Notes under the pieces: generated by a model
The model's input: only the letters and a program-made list of their open reading frames with translations
What the model was told of the DNA's origin: nothing
Databases searched by the model: none
Assembly (NCBI GenBank): GCA_963693285.1
Contig: OY848917.1
Span: 5,218,118 to 5,282,117 of the forward strand
Reading direction: 5' to 3'
DNA from: Xestospongia muta
Lineage: Eukaryota > Porifera > Demospongiae > Haplosclerida > Petrosiidae
Length of the DNA: 64,000 nt
Part shown: piece by piece, positions 1 through 11,280 of the stretch
Position numbering within the stretch: position 1 is the stretch's first letter
Layout of the letters: every line of letters begins with the position of its first letter
Translations under genes and position numbers: made by a program

Positions 1-2452
1 GCAAAAATATTAATTCACCAAATTTGATATTGTGTCTAACCATTTATATGTAGTTATATTATTGAGGTCATACATGTGGTGAATAGTCCTGATGAATAGT
101 GGAACCTTTCTAAGAGAGTAGACAAGTGTCTTGCATGTGGGTAAGGTCATAAATGTAGCAAATGATACAACAGGTTAACATAACTGTGTGAGACAGGAGT
201 GCCTTGTATGTAAAGACACCCTTATCACTACAATATGACATGTGAGTGCTGTGATAGTTATGTCCATATATGGTCATATGTACCAGACTCTCCCCTTGAG
301 ATACAATATCAGCTGCTGTTTGATAAGGTTAATAAGACAAGTGTAGCTTTCCTATTACAACAAGGGATATACCAGGCTACTATTCATTAACATGCTTTGA
401 AGTTTGTAGCCTACTTTTCCTCACGTACACATATACCTTGTACTGTTATGATGTCAAGAGTACTTTCTTTATGACATATATATATATATATATGTATGTC
501 CCACTTCATGGACACACATAATATAATTATAAAGGCACTTTTTGTACCCTTAATATTAACCAACAAACCTTTTATTTTACTAGTATTTTGACCAGAGTAC
601 CTATGTTATGTACTCAATAGTATATACTTTCTGTATCACTTTGTCGTATTATGTGAGTTGTTAATCTTATCTATAACACTTATACACACATGGAGTGTTT
701 GTACTAAGTTTTGACAGTTTTTGACCATTTCATTCTAACAGGTGGTGACTTTCTCCTCTTTACCTATTTGTAAACACCTGGCACTGTGTTTGCCTTTTTG
801 TTTGAAGTGTATGACATTAGACTATTTACTACCTATTAGCTAATCTCAATTAAAAATGGTGATTTTCCGTCCAAAACAGTTTGTGTGTTTTGTGTTAATA
901 CATGACACTATATACTATGACACCTACATTTGCTATACATTAGTACCTACAATGTCATTCACCTGATGGAAGTTAAGCTTTTAGCTGTGTCTATGTGTGA
1001 TGAATTACCATGTAACTAGATGATATGATGATAATATTCCCATTGTCTTTGTATTGTCTCTTATCTTGATTGAAAGTAAAGCCCACAATGCATTCACTTT
1101 TCAAACTCCACATTTATGTAGTATGTATGTATAGCTTATTACTTTATTAGTTTTGATTATTGTTCTATGACGCATTGTGATATCTTTGTTGTGTTTGTTT
1201 TTTTTTCATTTATCATTGTTGTTGTTTCTCTTTAAGTTAAACTTTAACTATATACCTTATACATTTGTTGATGTACATTTGTTGATCCACACCTTTTGGC
1301 ATTTTATCAATGATTGTGTTTAGCAAACTTTTGAGTGATATCAGCAGTTTCTAGTTCTAAGGAGTTGTTTGATATGATATATTACAGAAAAAGGAATCAC
1401 TTTGTTTTAAAGTATTAACCCTACACGTAAGAATATTGACAGCATAGGGGTCTTACACAGCATTTTGTGTGTTAATAAGAGATGTAAATACAAAACATTT
1501 ACTCTCACACAAGTTGTGTATATACAAGCTGCCTACATGTACATTTACACACACACACACACACACACATGCAGGTTACTCTCACACAAGTTGTGTATAT
1601 ACAAGCTGCCTACATGTACATTTAAACACACACACACACACACACATGTTACTCTCACACAAGTTACTAGTGACAACCATGTACAATGGGAATGGTATGT
1701 AAATTACATAAATGTACATTAATATTATTAGTATTATCACAGTTTGGAGTAATTAGAATGTGTGTTGTGATACACTAATTCTTGTAAATTTGATAAGGTT
1801 TCCAAATATGCTCAATGATTTCATTCCTACCATTTCGCAGGGCTTTATTGTCTGGCTGTGGTTTGTGTGTGTAATAGGATATGGTGTATGGGTATGTGTG
1901 ATTAAGATACTATAAGTTGAAAATATGAATGGTCAGTCTTAAAGGGTGTATGGGTGTGGATGATGGGGTAGGTGGAATGGTTATAATTAGGCTACATATT
2001 TGTAAATGTTGACTATCACTAATCTATGTTCTACTATATACATGTACTACTTCCTGGACTTGTGATTACATATATTTAACAGTTGATGTTATAGAAGTTG
2101 ACAAGGTAGAGTAACCACAAATTTGGTTAGCAGTTCTAGTTAACCATACATCAGCAATTATTGTTGTTTGTCTGTTCATAAAAGAAATAAGAAAATTAAT
2201 TTTAGTTTTGCTCCTTTTACAGTTCTGCCTCTACACACACACACACGAAAACTATGAAGATTTAAAAAACCCTATTATTTCCCATTTGGTGTATTGTCCA
2301 TGCCTATTTAGTATTTTTCCAGTTTAAAATCCCACTAGATGTACAACAAATCTCAACTATTTAATATTCTTGTCTTTGATTGCTCATGTACATATACATT
2401 TACAATCTGCAATGTATACATGTAATTATACAATCATCTCTCTTCCTCTCAG
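1..2452. other. Non-coding stretch, probable intron or 5' flank
   Basis: I see no convincing coding exon here on either strand. The next feature, the PLAC8 exon at 2453, starts in phase 0 after a normal acceptor, so this stretch is probably an intron of that gene whose earlier exons lie outside the window. It holds a short (TA)n run near 477-493, a (CA)n-bearing direct duplication at about 1500-1650, and a T-rich run near 1195-1206. Confidence 0.5.
1500..1650. repeat. Direct duplication of about 76 bp with embedded (CA)n
   Basis: The segment beginning 'actctcacacaagttgtg' and running through 'ctacatgtacattt' into a (CA)n tract occurs twice in a row, at about 1500-1573 and 1576-1647, and the first 15 or so bases start a third time at about 1650. 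This is a small tandem duplication whose unit carries its own microsatellite. Confidence 0.85.
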
Positions 2453-3867
2453 GGATCATGTCTTGGTGATATTTGCTGCACATGGTGTTTCCCCTTCTGC
2501 ACACTGGTACAGTCTGCCAGGGTTAGTCTTATACATAATAATCCTTAAAATAGAATAATACATGTGAATGTGAGTTACCATGGTAACATGTACACATGAA
2601 CTATTGTATTTTCTGTTCTTAGGTGGGTACTGTTACATGGGCTATCAAGTTAGAGCCTTCTTTTGTTGCATGAGAAAGGTCTAATTAAGGTCACGTTTAA
2701 TTGAATTTTAGTTGACCAATCAGATTTTACTAGATGGTAATCATTGTGTAGGCAGCAGAAGTAGTTATATACACTATATTAAGCTAGTATCAGCTGTTTG
2801 TACTTGTGAAGACTGTTTTGACTCCCTATAACTTGGTAACCTAAAGGTTTTTTAAACCTGCTTATCATCAATCATAGTTAATACAAATACATTAAAACAC
2901 GAGTGTTGGTTATGCTTCTAAAATCCAAATCATTGCGACATATAAATAGTCAGTAGTCACCTTGCTAAATTGATTATGTTTTTTCCTCATATGTTGACTA
3001 GACATTAAGAAAGTAGCAAGGCGAGTGTTTGAGTGTTGACGGACAACACCCACTTAATTAAATGTATATCACATGGTTTATAATTGTGTTACAGTTACAT
3101 GTGAATTTATAAACAATGCCATGGTCTATTGTATGATGTGTTGTTGTACAGTGTCTTTTTAAAGTGTCAATAGTACTCACAATAGTTTTGATAACACACT
3201 ATAGGTATCCTTTTGTTTATATATTCTTGTACATGTACCTGGTGTTTTTGACAGGTGGTCTAGTAATTATAACATTTAAAGTGTCCTTGTTGGATTTCCT
3301 ATGAGAAATGTCTACATTATTAGTAGAATTAGGGCTAGTGCATAGAAATAAAACTGATAATGATCCTGCTGTCTGTCCTATAGGGAGCTTGGTCTTTATT
3401 CAGAGCTTGAATGATAGCTTTACATTGAGCATTAGATAACTTCAGGATGAAACTTGGAATGTACATGTATATTAATACGTTACCTCTTTAGTTCTCCTAC
3501 ACAACCTAACATCAGATAGCTTTAAGTATATAAAAAGACAATATTATTATTTTCAAAGCATGTAAAACCTTTTACTTAAATGGGCTTACAATGTACATTT
3601 AGTGTACATGTACATGTGAAGTGTTCTACCTACATTTTTTAAACAGTTTGTATGTAGTAGCTGGAATCTCAAAAATTTACTCTATAATAATTTAGAAACA
3701 TGTTGTTAGTCCGAAATAGAAAATTATATAAAACTATATGTAATCATATCATATGTAAAACTATTATACCAAAACTGTATAGTCATTGTATGGTTCATAT
3801 TTGGTTTATTTTTTATATTCAGGAGGTCAGAGATGCACCAGGAGGATTGTACATGGTTCGTGAATAA
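2453..3867 (+). CDS. PLAC8-family protein, last two exons (5' truncated)
   Basis: Two exons join in phase 0. Exon 2453-2521 follows 'ctctcag' and ends before 'gttagt'. Exon 3823-3867 follows 'atattcag' and ends in TAA. Together they read as a Cys-rich C terminus: GSCLGDICCTWCFPFCTLVQ, then SAREVRDAPGG and a short tail. The pattern of paired Cys residues, a hydrophobic stretch, C-x-L-x-Q and x-RE is the hallmark of PLAC8/cornifelin proteins, small Cys-rich membrane-associated proteins found from plants to animals. The upstream exons (the W-S-x-G-L and CCP-type block) are not visible and probably lie left of the window. A second member of the family is at 44.4-47.5 kb on the other strand. The 1.3-kb intron is longer than most here. 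The family call rests on the Cys pattern only; the biochemical role is not known from sequence. Confidence 0.65.
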
Positions 3868-5519
3868 GAATTGATCTTATAAAGTGTGATTCATATTAAT
3901 TTAGTTGTTATCTATGTTGATACGACCATATGTGCGGCATTAAAATCATATATAAATCTAATTTTTGTATTTTGTAATTTTCCTCAAGGATGAACCTGTG
4001 TTTATTGTCATTTACTGGCTTATTACATTTTGACATTATTGCCAAAATATTAATATAACGATTTGTTGATCGAATATCAAATTTAAATAATAATTACAAT
4101 TATGTATGACGTTTTAGTTAGCCCCGCCTTCCTACATAACTCACGTGATCTGTAACCACATGGTCTGAGAAGTCTGGCTAAGTCGTTGTAAGATGAAGGA
4201 GATGGCAAAACTATAGATTTTAAAATCAGTTACTGACCTAATCTAATGTGAGTGGCTTTACACTGTCTTACCGTGGCTCACTGCTCCTGTTGTCCGTACG
4301 ACATCTAGGTCTCTTCGCGAGTGTGTGTTACTATGTAAATGAACTTTTTAAATACATTATTTTTGCAGCTTTTGCAACACACAACTGGTACGTATTAATT
4401 AATTATATGTAGTGGATATGTCTATGAATGTGACCTTATCTGGAGTATTTTGTAATTTCTTAGATAGTTTTGTCTTTATGAGAAAGTTGTTCAATCAAGA
4501 ACTGTTGATGTAAGTACTTCTAACAGTAAATTATACTATTACATAATATAGTATTCTGTATGGCAGGGTTGTATGGTACAAATGTGTTATACCCTTTTTA
4601 ACCCCTTCACCACCGCAACGTTAATATTGTGGTTTATAGGTCAATTTGTTTGTCTGTCTTTATCTTATCCTTACAAATGGTTAATAAACAATTTCTAGAA
4701 AGAAAGCATTAAGAAATGACAGACTAGACAATGTTGCCATCCCTACTTTGTGTTATATGAGATATTTCACTATTTATGAGATATTCCAACAATTAAGGAA
4801 TTGTACTTATTGGGGACAAACAAATGGATACTAATCATAAGAAAAAACACCTGCTAATGCTACTGTATGTCTGATAACATTTGAACCAAAATCAACCTGA
4901 TCTTAACTTGTACCAGTAGTTTTGATTGTATTGACATCCCTACACAATAATTAAACCACAAGTATGTATCTGAACGCAATAAGTGTATTTGAAATGTATA
5001 TTTTGCTATGTTATGAACACTCTTAAAACAAATTCTAACTTTCAATCCAACTGGACAGCCTTTTACTTCATATGGGACTGTTGGCTTAAGAATTTTGCTA
5101 CAATTATTATAATAAATAAACATTATGCCCTTGATATTGTGGCATGATCACAGAAGTCACACTCCTTTCTTAGAACATTACTTTTCTCTTGAATTAGTAA
5201 CAATTATAGTCACACTCTAAATTTAGTACTGCATTACTATATACATAATATCTAGTTAATTTTAATGTGTTCTAATATTTTTATTGTTCTTTTCTTAATA
5301 ACATTTAGAATTTAAGTTAAGAGTTTCAATGAGCTAGAAGAAAAACTAAATGAAATGGGGTGTGTGCAATAAGCCATTTTTCTAATGATTTTGGATTTAT
5401 AAGAAGGTATGTGAAATTTTATTACACAATTCACAGTTCTCTGTCACAAGTATAAATGAATGGATGGATGGCACAGAAATGATATGGAGGCTTAATAATG
5501 TAATTTTGTCTCCTATTAG
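3868..5519. other. Intergenic or intronic, no gene seen
   Basis: Downstream of the PLAC8 stop I see AT-rich sequence with no convincing exon. A frame open from about 4700 to 4830 on the plus strand was looked at and has no recognisable content. A (GGAT)n-like run lies near 5460-5470. Confidence 0.5.
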
Positions 5520-5600
5520 TTTTATTGGCTCATCCTCTTATCCTAAATCCTACATCATTGCTCAATGGCCTATGGATAAAACAGTACCAGGTTTCTGGAG
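5520..5600 (+). pseudogene. Orphan exon of a receptor-type protein tyrosine phosphatase
   Basis: An 81-bp exon is bounded by 'cctattag' and 'gtaagt'. It starts in phase 1, ends in phase 2 and reads FIGSSSYPKSYIIAQWPMDK followed by TVPGFWR. This matches the piece of the classical PTP catalytic domain around the Y-I-x-x-Q-x-P and FW(R/Q) motifs, just before the conserved M-V-W segment. I did not find the flanking PTP exons: none joins within 300 bp on either side, and the transposon cluster begins at 5899. It is therefore either a relic exon or part of a gene torn apart by the insertions. The splice sites themselves look intact. Confidence 0.5.
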
Positions 5601-5893
5601 GTAAGTAGTGATGATGAGAGTAATTTTTAGTTGACATAACTTGCGTAACTTTTAAGGACATGATGATTTCAATCCTTTCACAAATTGCGTCACAATTTTG
5701 CGCAGGCATGGCTTAATTCAGTGCGCGCAGATATGCAGTATTGCTCAGCAAGTGTTCTAATAACTACAAATGTTGCTGCAATTTTGTAAACTATGGTATA
5801 TAGACACCACCATTTACCTTTGGACCCTAATTTCCTTTCAAAGTATCTTGATGAAATGCAATATGATGCTAAGTCTGAGAATGTTTTTAATAG

Positions 5894-7890
5894 ATATGCA
5901 GGGTTTCATCTACAGGGGGGGGGGCGCAGGGGAAGCTCCCCCCCCCTAAATCCCAGACTTCCCCCCCTAGATCTTTGCATCATGTCATGTTAGAATATAA
6001 TATATACAATTACAAAACAATAGGACGTTTCTTTTGATCTTTCCAATGACTAATAATACATTCTAGAGTCTCATCATCTAGTGTTTCTGGACCCTCAATG
6101 CATATTCGCAGTGCATAATCCAGTGTGTCTTCTCCTAATCTGCTTCTTAGCCTGGTTTTAACCATTTTCATGTCACTGAAGGTTCTCTCAACAGTCGCTG
6201 TTGTAACTGGTAGCACAACTGCTATAGATGCCAACTTTACAAGATTAGGAAAACCAGCTGACAAAGTGTCACTAGCCAAGAGATTGCGTAAAACAGTAGC
6301 GGACGTTTCCTTCTTAAATTTTGCAAACATTATTCTTCGAAATATCTTCCACTCTGCTTTTGTTTGCTCTAAGTCCACATCTAGGGAGGAATGTCCAATA
6401 TAATCTTGGAATTTCACCTGCTGCTCTTTGCCATAGAAGTCAGTGAGTACTGAAATTGTGTCCATTCCAAATGAAGAGAGAGATTCCTCAGAGTTGGGTA
6501 AATTTGATGGGTCAAATATAGAAAAGGCAGAAAACACATCAGAAGATCTCAGTCTGGTTCGTATGTGGTCAATTACACTTTGAATATATGGTCGATACAC
6601 ATTGGTAATAAAGTAGTCTTGATCATTATCAGACACATTAATGTTACGTGTTCCAAGCTGGGATGAATCTGTGAAAACAGCTATATGATCCTTAAACCAG
6701 GTACTAGATAAAACACATTCCTTGATTTCCATTAGCCTTGAAAGAGTGCACTGTATTAGAGTTGGAACAGTAGCCAGATCAAGATCCTTGCTTTGGAAGC
6801 TACACTGAAGCTTCGCAAGTGTGTGCAAGACATCGCACAGCATATGTAAACAGGCAACAAATTTGTAAGTACACATAAGTTTAGCAATCCCATATGCTTC
6901 AGCATCACCAGAATATTCATATACTTTTTCAAAGGTTTCAACTAGTGCTGGAAGCATTAGTCGTACTGCACGAACACAGTGTTCCTGAGCAAGCCACCTT
7001 GTGTCACTTGGCTTATTGACTCTGATTTCTGGGGAGTTTAGAACTGCTTGGATTTCAACTAGTGTTTCAGCCTTTTTAGGTGAATAATGGAAGGTTTTCC
7101 ATATAGTTAAAAGAGTTCCTAACACGTTTGACTTCATTGTGTTCCTTTGAAGCATGGATTGCTGCTAACTGCAGTTGGTGGCAGCGGCAGTGTACATACA
7201 GAGCAGTAGGAGAGTATACCCTTAACCTAACCTGTACCCCACTTTTTTCTCCAGACATGGTACTTGCTCCATCAAACCCTAACCCCCTTAGCTTTTTAAG
7301 AAATAGGCCTCTTTCAGTGAAGAATTGAAGCAAATATGTAGCTAAATGCCATTCGCTTTTCTCATGCTTACCTAACAGTTCTGAAGCCTTAGCCCAGTTC
7401 TTGACTGGACGTGTTACCCAAGCTCCACGTGATTGCGGCGGTGGCTTGCCGTACTTCACGCAGACTGAGCAAAGCACGCCGTCCTCGTTTTCGTCATAAA
7501 TCAGCCATTTCCACTTTGTTTACCAAGTAGGATTGTACCTCATGTTTTTCTTGTAGGCTCTCATCTTCTCTGTCACTGAACATTGGCCTGAGCTTGTGGC
7601 CTCCTCACATAATCGCTTAGGTTCATTGTCCACAACATCTAACTCTTGTGACAGATAAGAACTACTGCTACCAGCTTCAGATACAGGTTCAGAACTGGTA
7701 CATGCACTTCGTTTCCTGAAATATCTTTCTAGTGCCATACTAGGTTAGGCCATGTGTACTATGGTGCTCTCTAATTAGAACTAACGCGGCCCCACCCATT
7801 AAGTTTAGGCAATTAGCTTTACCCCACCCATTCACTACTATCATGAGACTTCCCCCCCTAGTGAGAGTTTCTAGATGAAACCCTGATATG
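5894..7890 (-). mobile_element. hAT DNA transposon, TTF-zinc-finger type, full length but dead
   Basis: The element runs 5899-7885. Terminal inverted repeats are CAGGGTTTCATCTA at 5899-5912 and its complement TAGATGAAACCCTG at 7872-7885. They are flanked by the direct repeat ATATG at 5894-5898 and 7886-7890, the target-site duplication. Five bases is shorter than the usual 8 bp of hAT elements, although hAT subgroups with 5-6 bp duplications are known. Subterminal C/G runs (5916-5969 and 7850-7859) mirror each other. The transposase is on the minus strand and broken. Both ends and the target duplication are recognisable, so the insertion is fairly young. Confidence 0.88.
6010..7738 (-). pseudogene. 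hAT transposase (TTF zinc finger / DUF4371 / dimerisation), disabled
   Basis: Transcribed right to left. The N-terminal part (7738-7520) is followed in frame by a TAA and then by the TTF-type zinc-finger block, in which WLIYDENEDG and the CxxC of VLCSVC are visible (7500-7400). The catalytic-domain piece with FDGASTMSG and HCRCHQLQLA lies at 7290-7160. A frameshift near 7140 moves reading into the long 381-codon frame ending at 6010, which carries the hAT C-terminal dimerisation domain (TVERTFSDMK, LRSRLGEDTLDYALRI). Relative to intact members the segment between the zinc finger and FDGAS is much too short, so an internal deletion has removed most of the first half of the RNase-H fold. With one nonsense codon, one frameshift and that deletion, it cannot make an active transposase. 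Confidence 0.82.
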
Positions 7891-7924
7891 TTGCTCATGA
7901 AGATGAAATTTCACCTCCACCCTT

Positions 7925-10900
7925 AGCTCTAGTAATGACAAGTTCACTCTGCTTAGCTAATTCTAGCTCTAACTCAATCAATGACCAATTCACTTTACCT
8001 AGTTCTAGCTCTAGCAATGACCAATTCACTTTACCTAGCTCTAGCTCAATCAATGACCAATTCACTTTACCTAGCTCTAGCTCTAGCAACGACCAGTTCA
8101 CTTTACCTAGCTCTAGCTCAATCAATGACCAATTCACTTTACCTAGCTCTAGCTCTAGCAATGACCAGTTCACTTTACCTAGCTCTAGCTCAATCAATGA
8201 CCAGTTCACTTTACCTAGCTCTAGCTCAATCAATGACCAATTCACTTTACCTAGCTCTAGCTCTAGCAACGACCAGTTCACTTTACCTAGCTCTAGCTCT
8301 ACCAATGACCAATTCACTTTACCTAGCTCTAGCTCAATCAATGACCAGTTCACTTTACCTAGCTCTAGCTCAATCAATGACCAATTCACTTTACCTAGCT
8401 CTAGCTCTAGCAACGACCAGTTCACTTTACCTAGCTCTAGCTCTACCAATGACCAATTCACTTTACCTAGCTCTAGCTCTAGCTCTACCAATGACCAGTT
8501 CACTTTACCTAGCCCTAGCTCTACCAATGACCAATTCACTTTACCTAGCTCTAGCTCTAGCTCTAGCAATGACCAGTTCACTCTGCCTAGCTCTAGCTCA
8601 ATCAATGACCAATTCACTTTACCTAGCTCTAGCTCTAGCAACGACCAGTTCACTTTACCTAGCTCTAGCTCTACCAATGACCAATTCACTTTACCTAGCT
8701 CTAGCTCAATCAATGACCAATTCACTTTACCTAGCTCTAGCTCTAGCAACGACCAGTTCACTTTACCTAGCTCTAGCTCTACCAATGACCAATTCACTTT
8801 ACCTAGCTCTAGCTCAATCAATGACCAATTCACTTTACCTAGCTCTAGCTCTAGCAATGACCAGTTCACTTTACCTAGCCCTAGCTCTACCAATGACCAA
8901 TTCACTTTACCTAGCTCTAGCTCTAGCTCTAGCAATGACCAGTTCACTCTGCCTAGCTCTAGCTCAATCAATGACCAATTCACTTTACCTAGCTCTAGCT
9001 CTAGCTCTAGCAACGACCAGTTCACTTTACCTAGTTCTAGCTCTAGCAATGACCAATTCACTTTACCTAGCTCTAGCTCAATCAATGACCAATTCACTTT
9101 ACCTAGCTCTAGCTCAATCAATGACCAATTCACTTTACCTAGCTCTAGCTCTACCAATGACCAATTCACTTTACCTAGCCCTAGCTCTACCAATGACCAA
9201 TTCACTTTACCTAGCTCTAGCTCTAGCAATGACCAGTTCACTCTGCCTAGCTCTAGCTCTACCAATGACCAATTCACTTTACCTAGCTCTAGCTCTAGCT
9301 CTAGCAACGACCAGTTCACTTTACCTAGTTCTAGCTCAATCAATGACCAATTCACTTTACCTAGCTCTAGCTCAATCAATGACCAATTCACTTTACCTAG
9401 CTCTAGCTCAATCAATGACCAATTCACTTTACCTAGCTCTAGCTCTACCAATGACCAGTTCACTTTACCTAGCTCTAGCTCAATCAATGACCAGTTCACT
9501 TTACCTAGCTCTAGCTCTAGCAATGACCAATTCACTTTACCTAGCTCTAGCTCAATCAATGACCAGTTCACTTTACCTAGCTCTAGCTCAATCAATGACC
9601 AATTCACTTTACCTAGCTCTAGCTCTAGCAACGACCAGTTCACTTTACCTAGCTCTAGCTCTACCAATGACCAATTCACTTTACCTAGCTCTAGCTCTAG
9701 CTCTACCAATGACCAGTTCACTTTACCTAGCCCTAGCTCTACCAATGACCAATTCACTTTACCTAGCTCTAGCTCTAGCTCTAGCAATGACCAGTTCACT
9801 CTGCCTAGCTCTAGCTCAATCAATGACCAATTCACTTTACCTAGCTCTAGCTCTAGCAACGACCAGTTCACTTTACCTAGCTCTAGCTCTACCAATGACC
9901 AATTCACTTTACCTAGCTCTAGCTCAATCAATGACCAATTCACTTTACCTAGCTCTAGCTCTAGCAATGACCAGTTCACTTTACCTAGCCCTAGCTCTAC
10001 CAATGACCAATTCACTTTACCTAGCTCTAGCTCAATCAATGACCAATTCACTTTACCTAGCTCTAGCTCAATCAATGACCAATTCACTTTACCTAGCTCT
10101 AGCTCTACCAATGACCAGTTCACTTTACCTAGCTCTAGCTCAATCAATGACCAGTTCACTTTACCTAGCTCTAGCTCTAGCAATGACCAATTCACTTTAC
10201 CTAGCTCTAGCTCAATCAATGACCAGTTCACTTTACCTAGCTCTAGCTCAATCAATGACCAATTCACTTTACCTAGCTCTAGCTCTAGCAACGACCAGTT
10301 CACTTTACCTAGCTCTAGCTCTACCAATGACCAATTCACTTTACCTAGCTCTAGCTCTAGCTCTACCAATGACCAGTTCACTTTACCTAGCCCTAGCTCT
10401 ACCAATGACCAATTCACTTTACCTAGCTCTAGCTCTAGCTCTAGCAATGACCAGTTCACTCTGCCTAGCTCTAGCTCAATCAATGACCAATTCACTTTAC
10501 CTAGCTCTAGCTCTAGCAACGACCAGTTCACTTTACCTAGTTCTAGCTCTAGCAATGACCAATTCACTTTACCTAGCTCTAGCTCAATCAATGACCAATT
10601 CACTTTACCTAGCTCTAGCTCAATCAATGACCAATTCACTTTACCTAGCTCTAGCTCTAGCAACGACCAGTTCACTTTACCTAGCTCTAGCTCTACCAAT
10701 GACCAATTCACTTTACCTAGCTCTAGCTCTAGCAATGACCAGTTCACTTTACCTAGCTCTAGCTCAATCAATGACCAGTTCACTTTACCTAGCTCTAGCT
10801 CTAGCAACGACCAATTCACTTTACCTAGCTCTAGCTCAATCAATGACCAGTTCACTTTACCTAGCTCTAGCTCAATCAATGACCAGTTCACTTTACCTAG

Positions 10901-11280
10901 CTCTAGCTCAATCAATGACCAATTCACTTTACCTAGCTCTAGCTCTAGCAACGACCAGTTCACTTTACCTAGCTCTAGCTCTACCAATGACCAATTCACT
11001 TTACCTAGCTCTAGCTCTAGCAACGACCAATTCACTTTACCTAGCTCTAGCTCAATCAATGACCAGTTCACTTTACCTAGCTCTAGCTCAATCAATGACC
11101 AGTTCACTTTACCTAGCTCTAGCTCAATCAATGACCAATTCACTTTACCTAGCTCTAGCTCTAGCAACGACCAGTTCACTTTACCTAGCTCTAGCTCTAC
11201 CAATGACCAATTCACTTTACCTAGCCCTAGCTCTACCAATGACCAATTCACTTTACCTAGCTCTAGCTCTAGCTCCAGCA
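7925..11280. repeat. 3.3-kb minisatellite, 36-bp unit, about 90 copies
   Basis: Tandem copies of a 36-bp unit, CCTAGCTCTAGCTCAATCAA followed by TGACCAATTCACTTTA, with 42-bp variants carrying one extra AGCTCT. Because 36 and 42 are multiples of three and the unit has no stop in several frames, very long open frames appear: plus frames 7935-11291 and 7981-11439, and minus frame 7895-11281, each over 1100 codons. They encode simple repeats (SSSSINDQFTLP-type, LALAQSMTNSLY-type and LELELGKVNWSL-type). Variation is confined to a few positions (CAA/CAG, AAT/AAC, TTA/CTG, ATC/ACC/AGC). I treat these frames as products of periodicity, not as proven genes. A 540-bp segment is repeated exactly at a distance of 660 bp. 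Confidence 0.97.
9341..10540. repeat. Higher-order duplication inside the 36-bp array
   Basis: Positions 9341-9880 and 10001-10540 are identical in every line I compared, a 540-bp perfect copy at an offset of 660 bp. Identity ends at 9881 (c versus t at 10541) and begins after the variant unit around 9331-9340. This shows recent block duplication rather than only single-unit slippage. Confidence 0.9.

Noticed and set aside
2453..2521. Alternative reading DHVLVIFAAHGVSPSAHWYS as a hydrolase exon
   Set aside because: The same bases in the phase-0 frame give the PLAC8 Cys pattern with a matching next exon. The other frame leads to a stop and no family.
2634..2694. Cys/aromatic peptide YCYMGYQVRAFFCCMRKV as a PLAC8 terminal exon
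   Set aside because: Its frame does not join the 2453-2521 exon in phase, whereas the exon at 3823 does and gives the expected SARE-V sequence.
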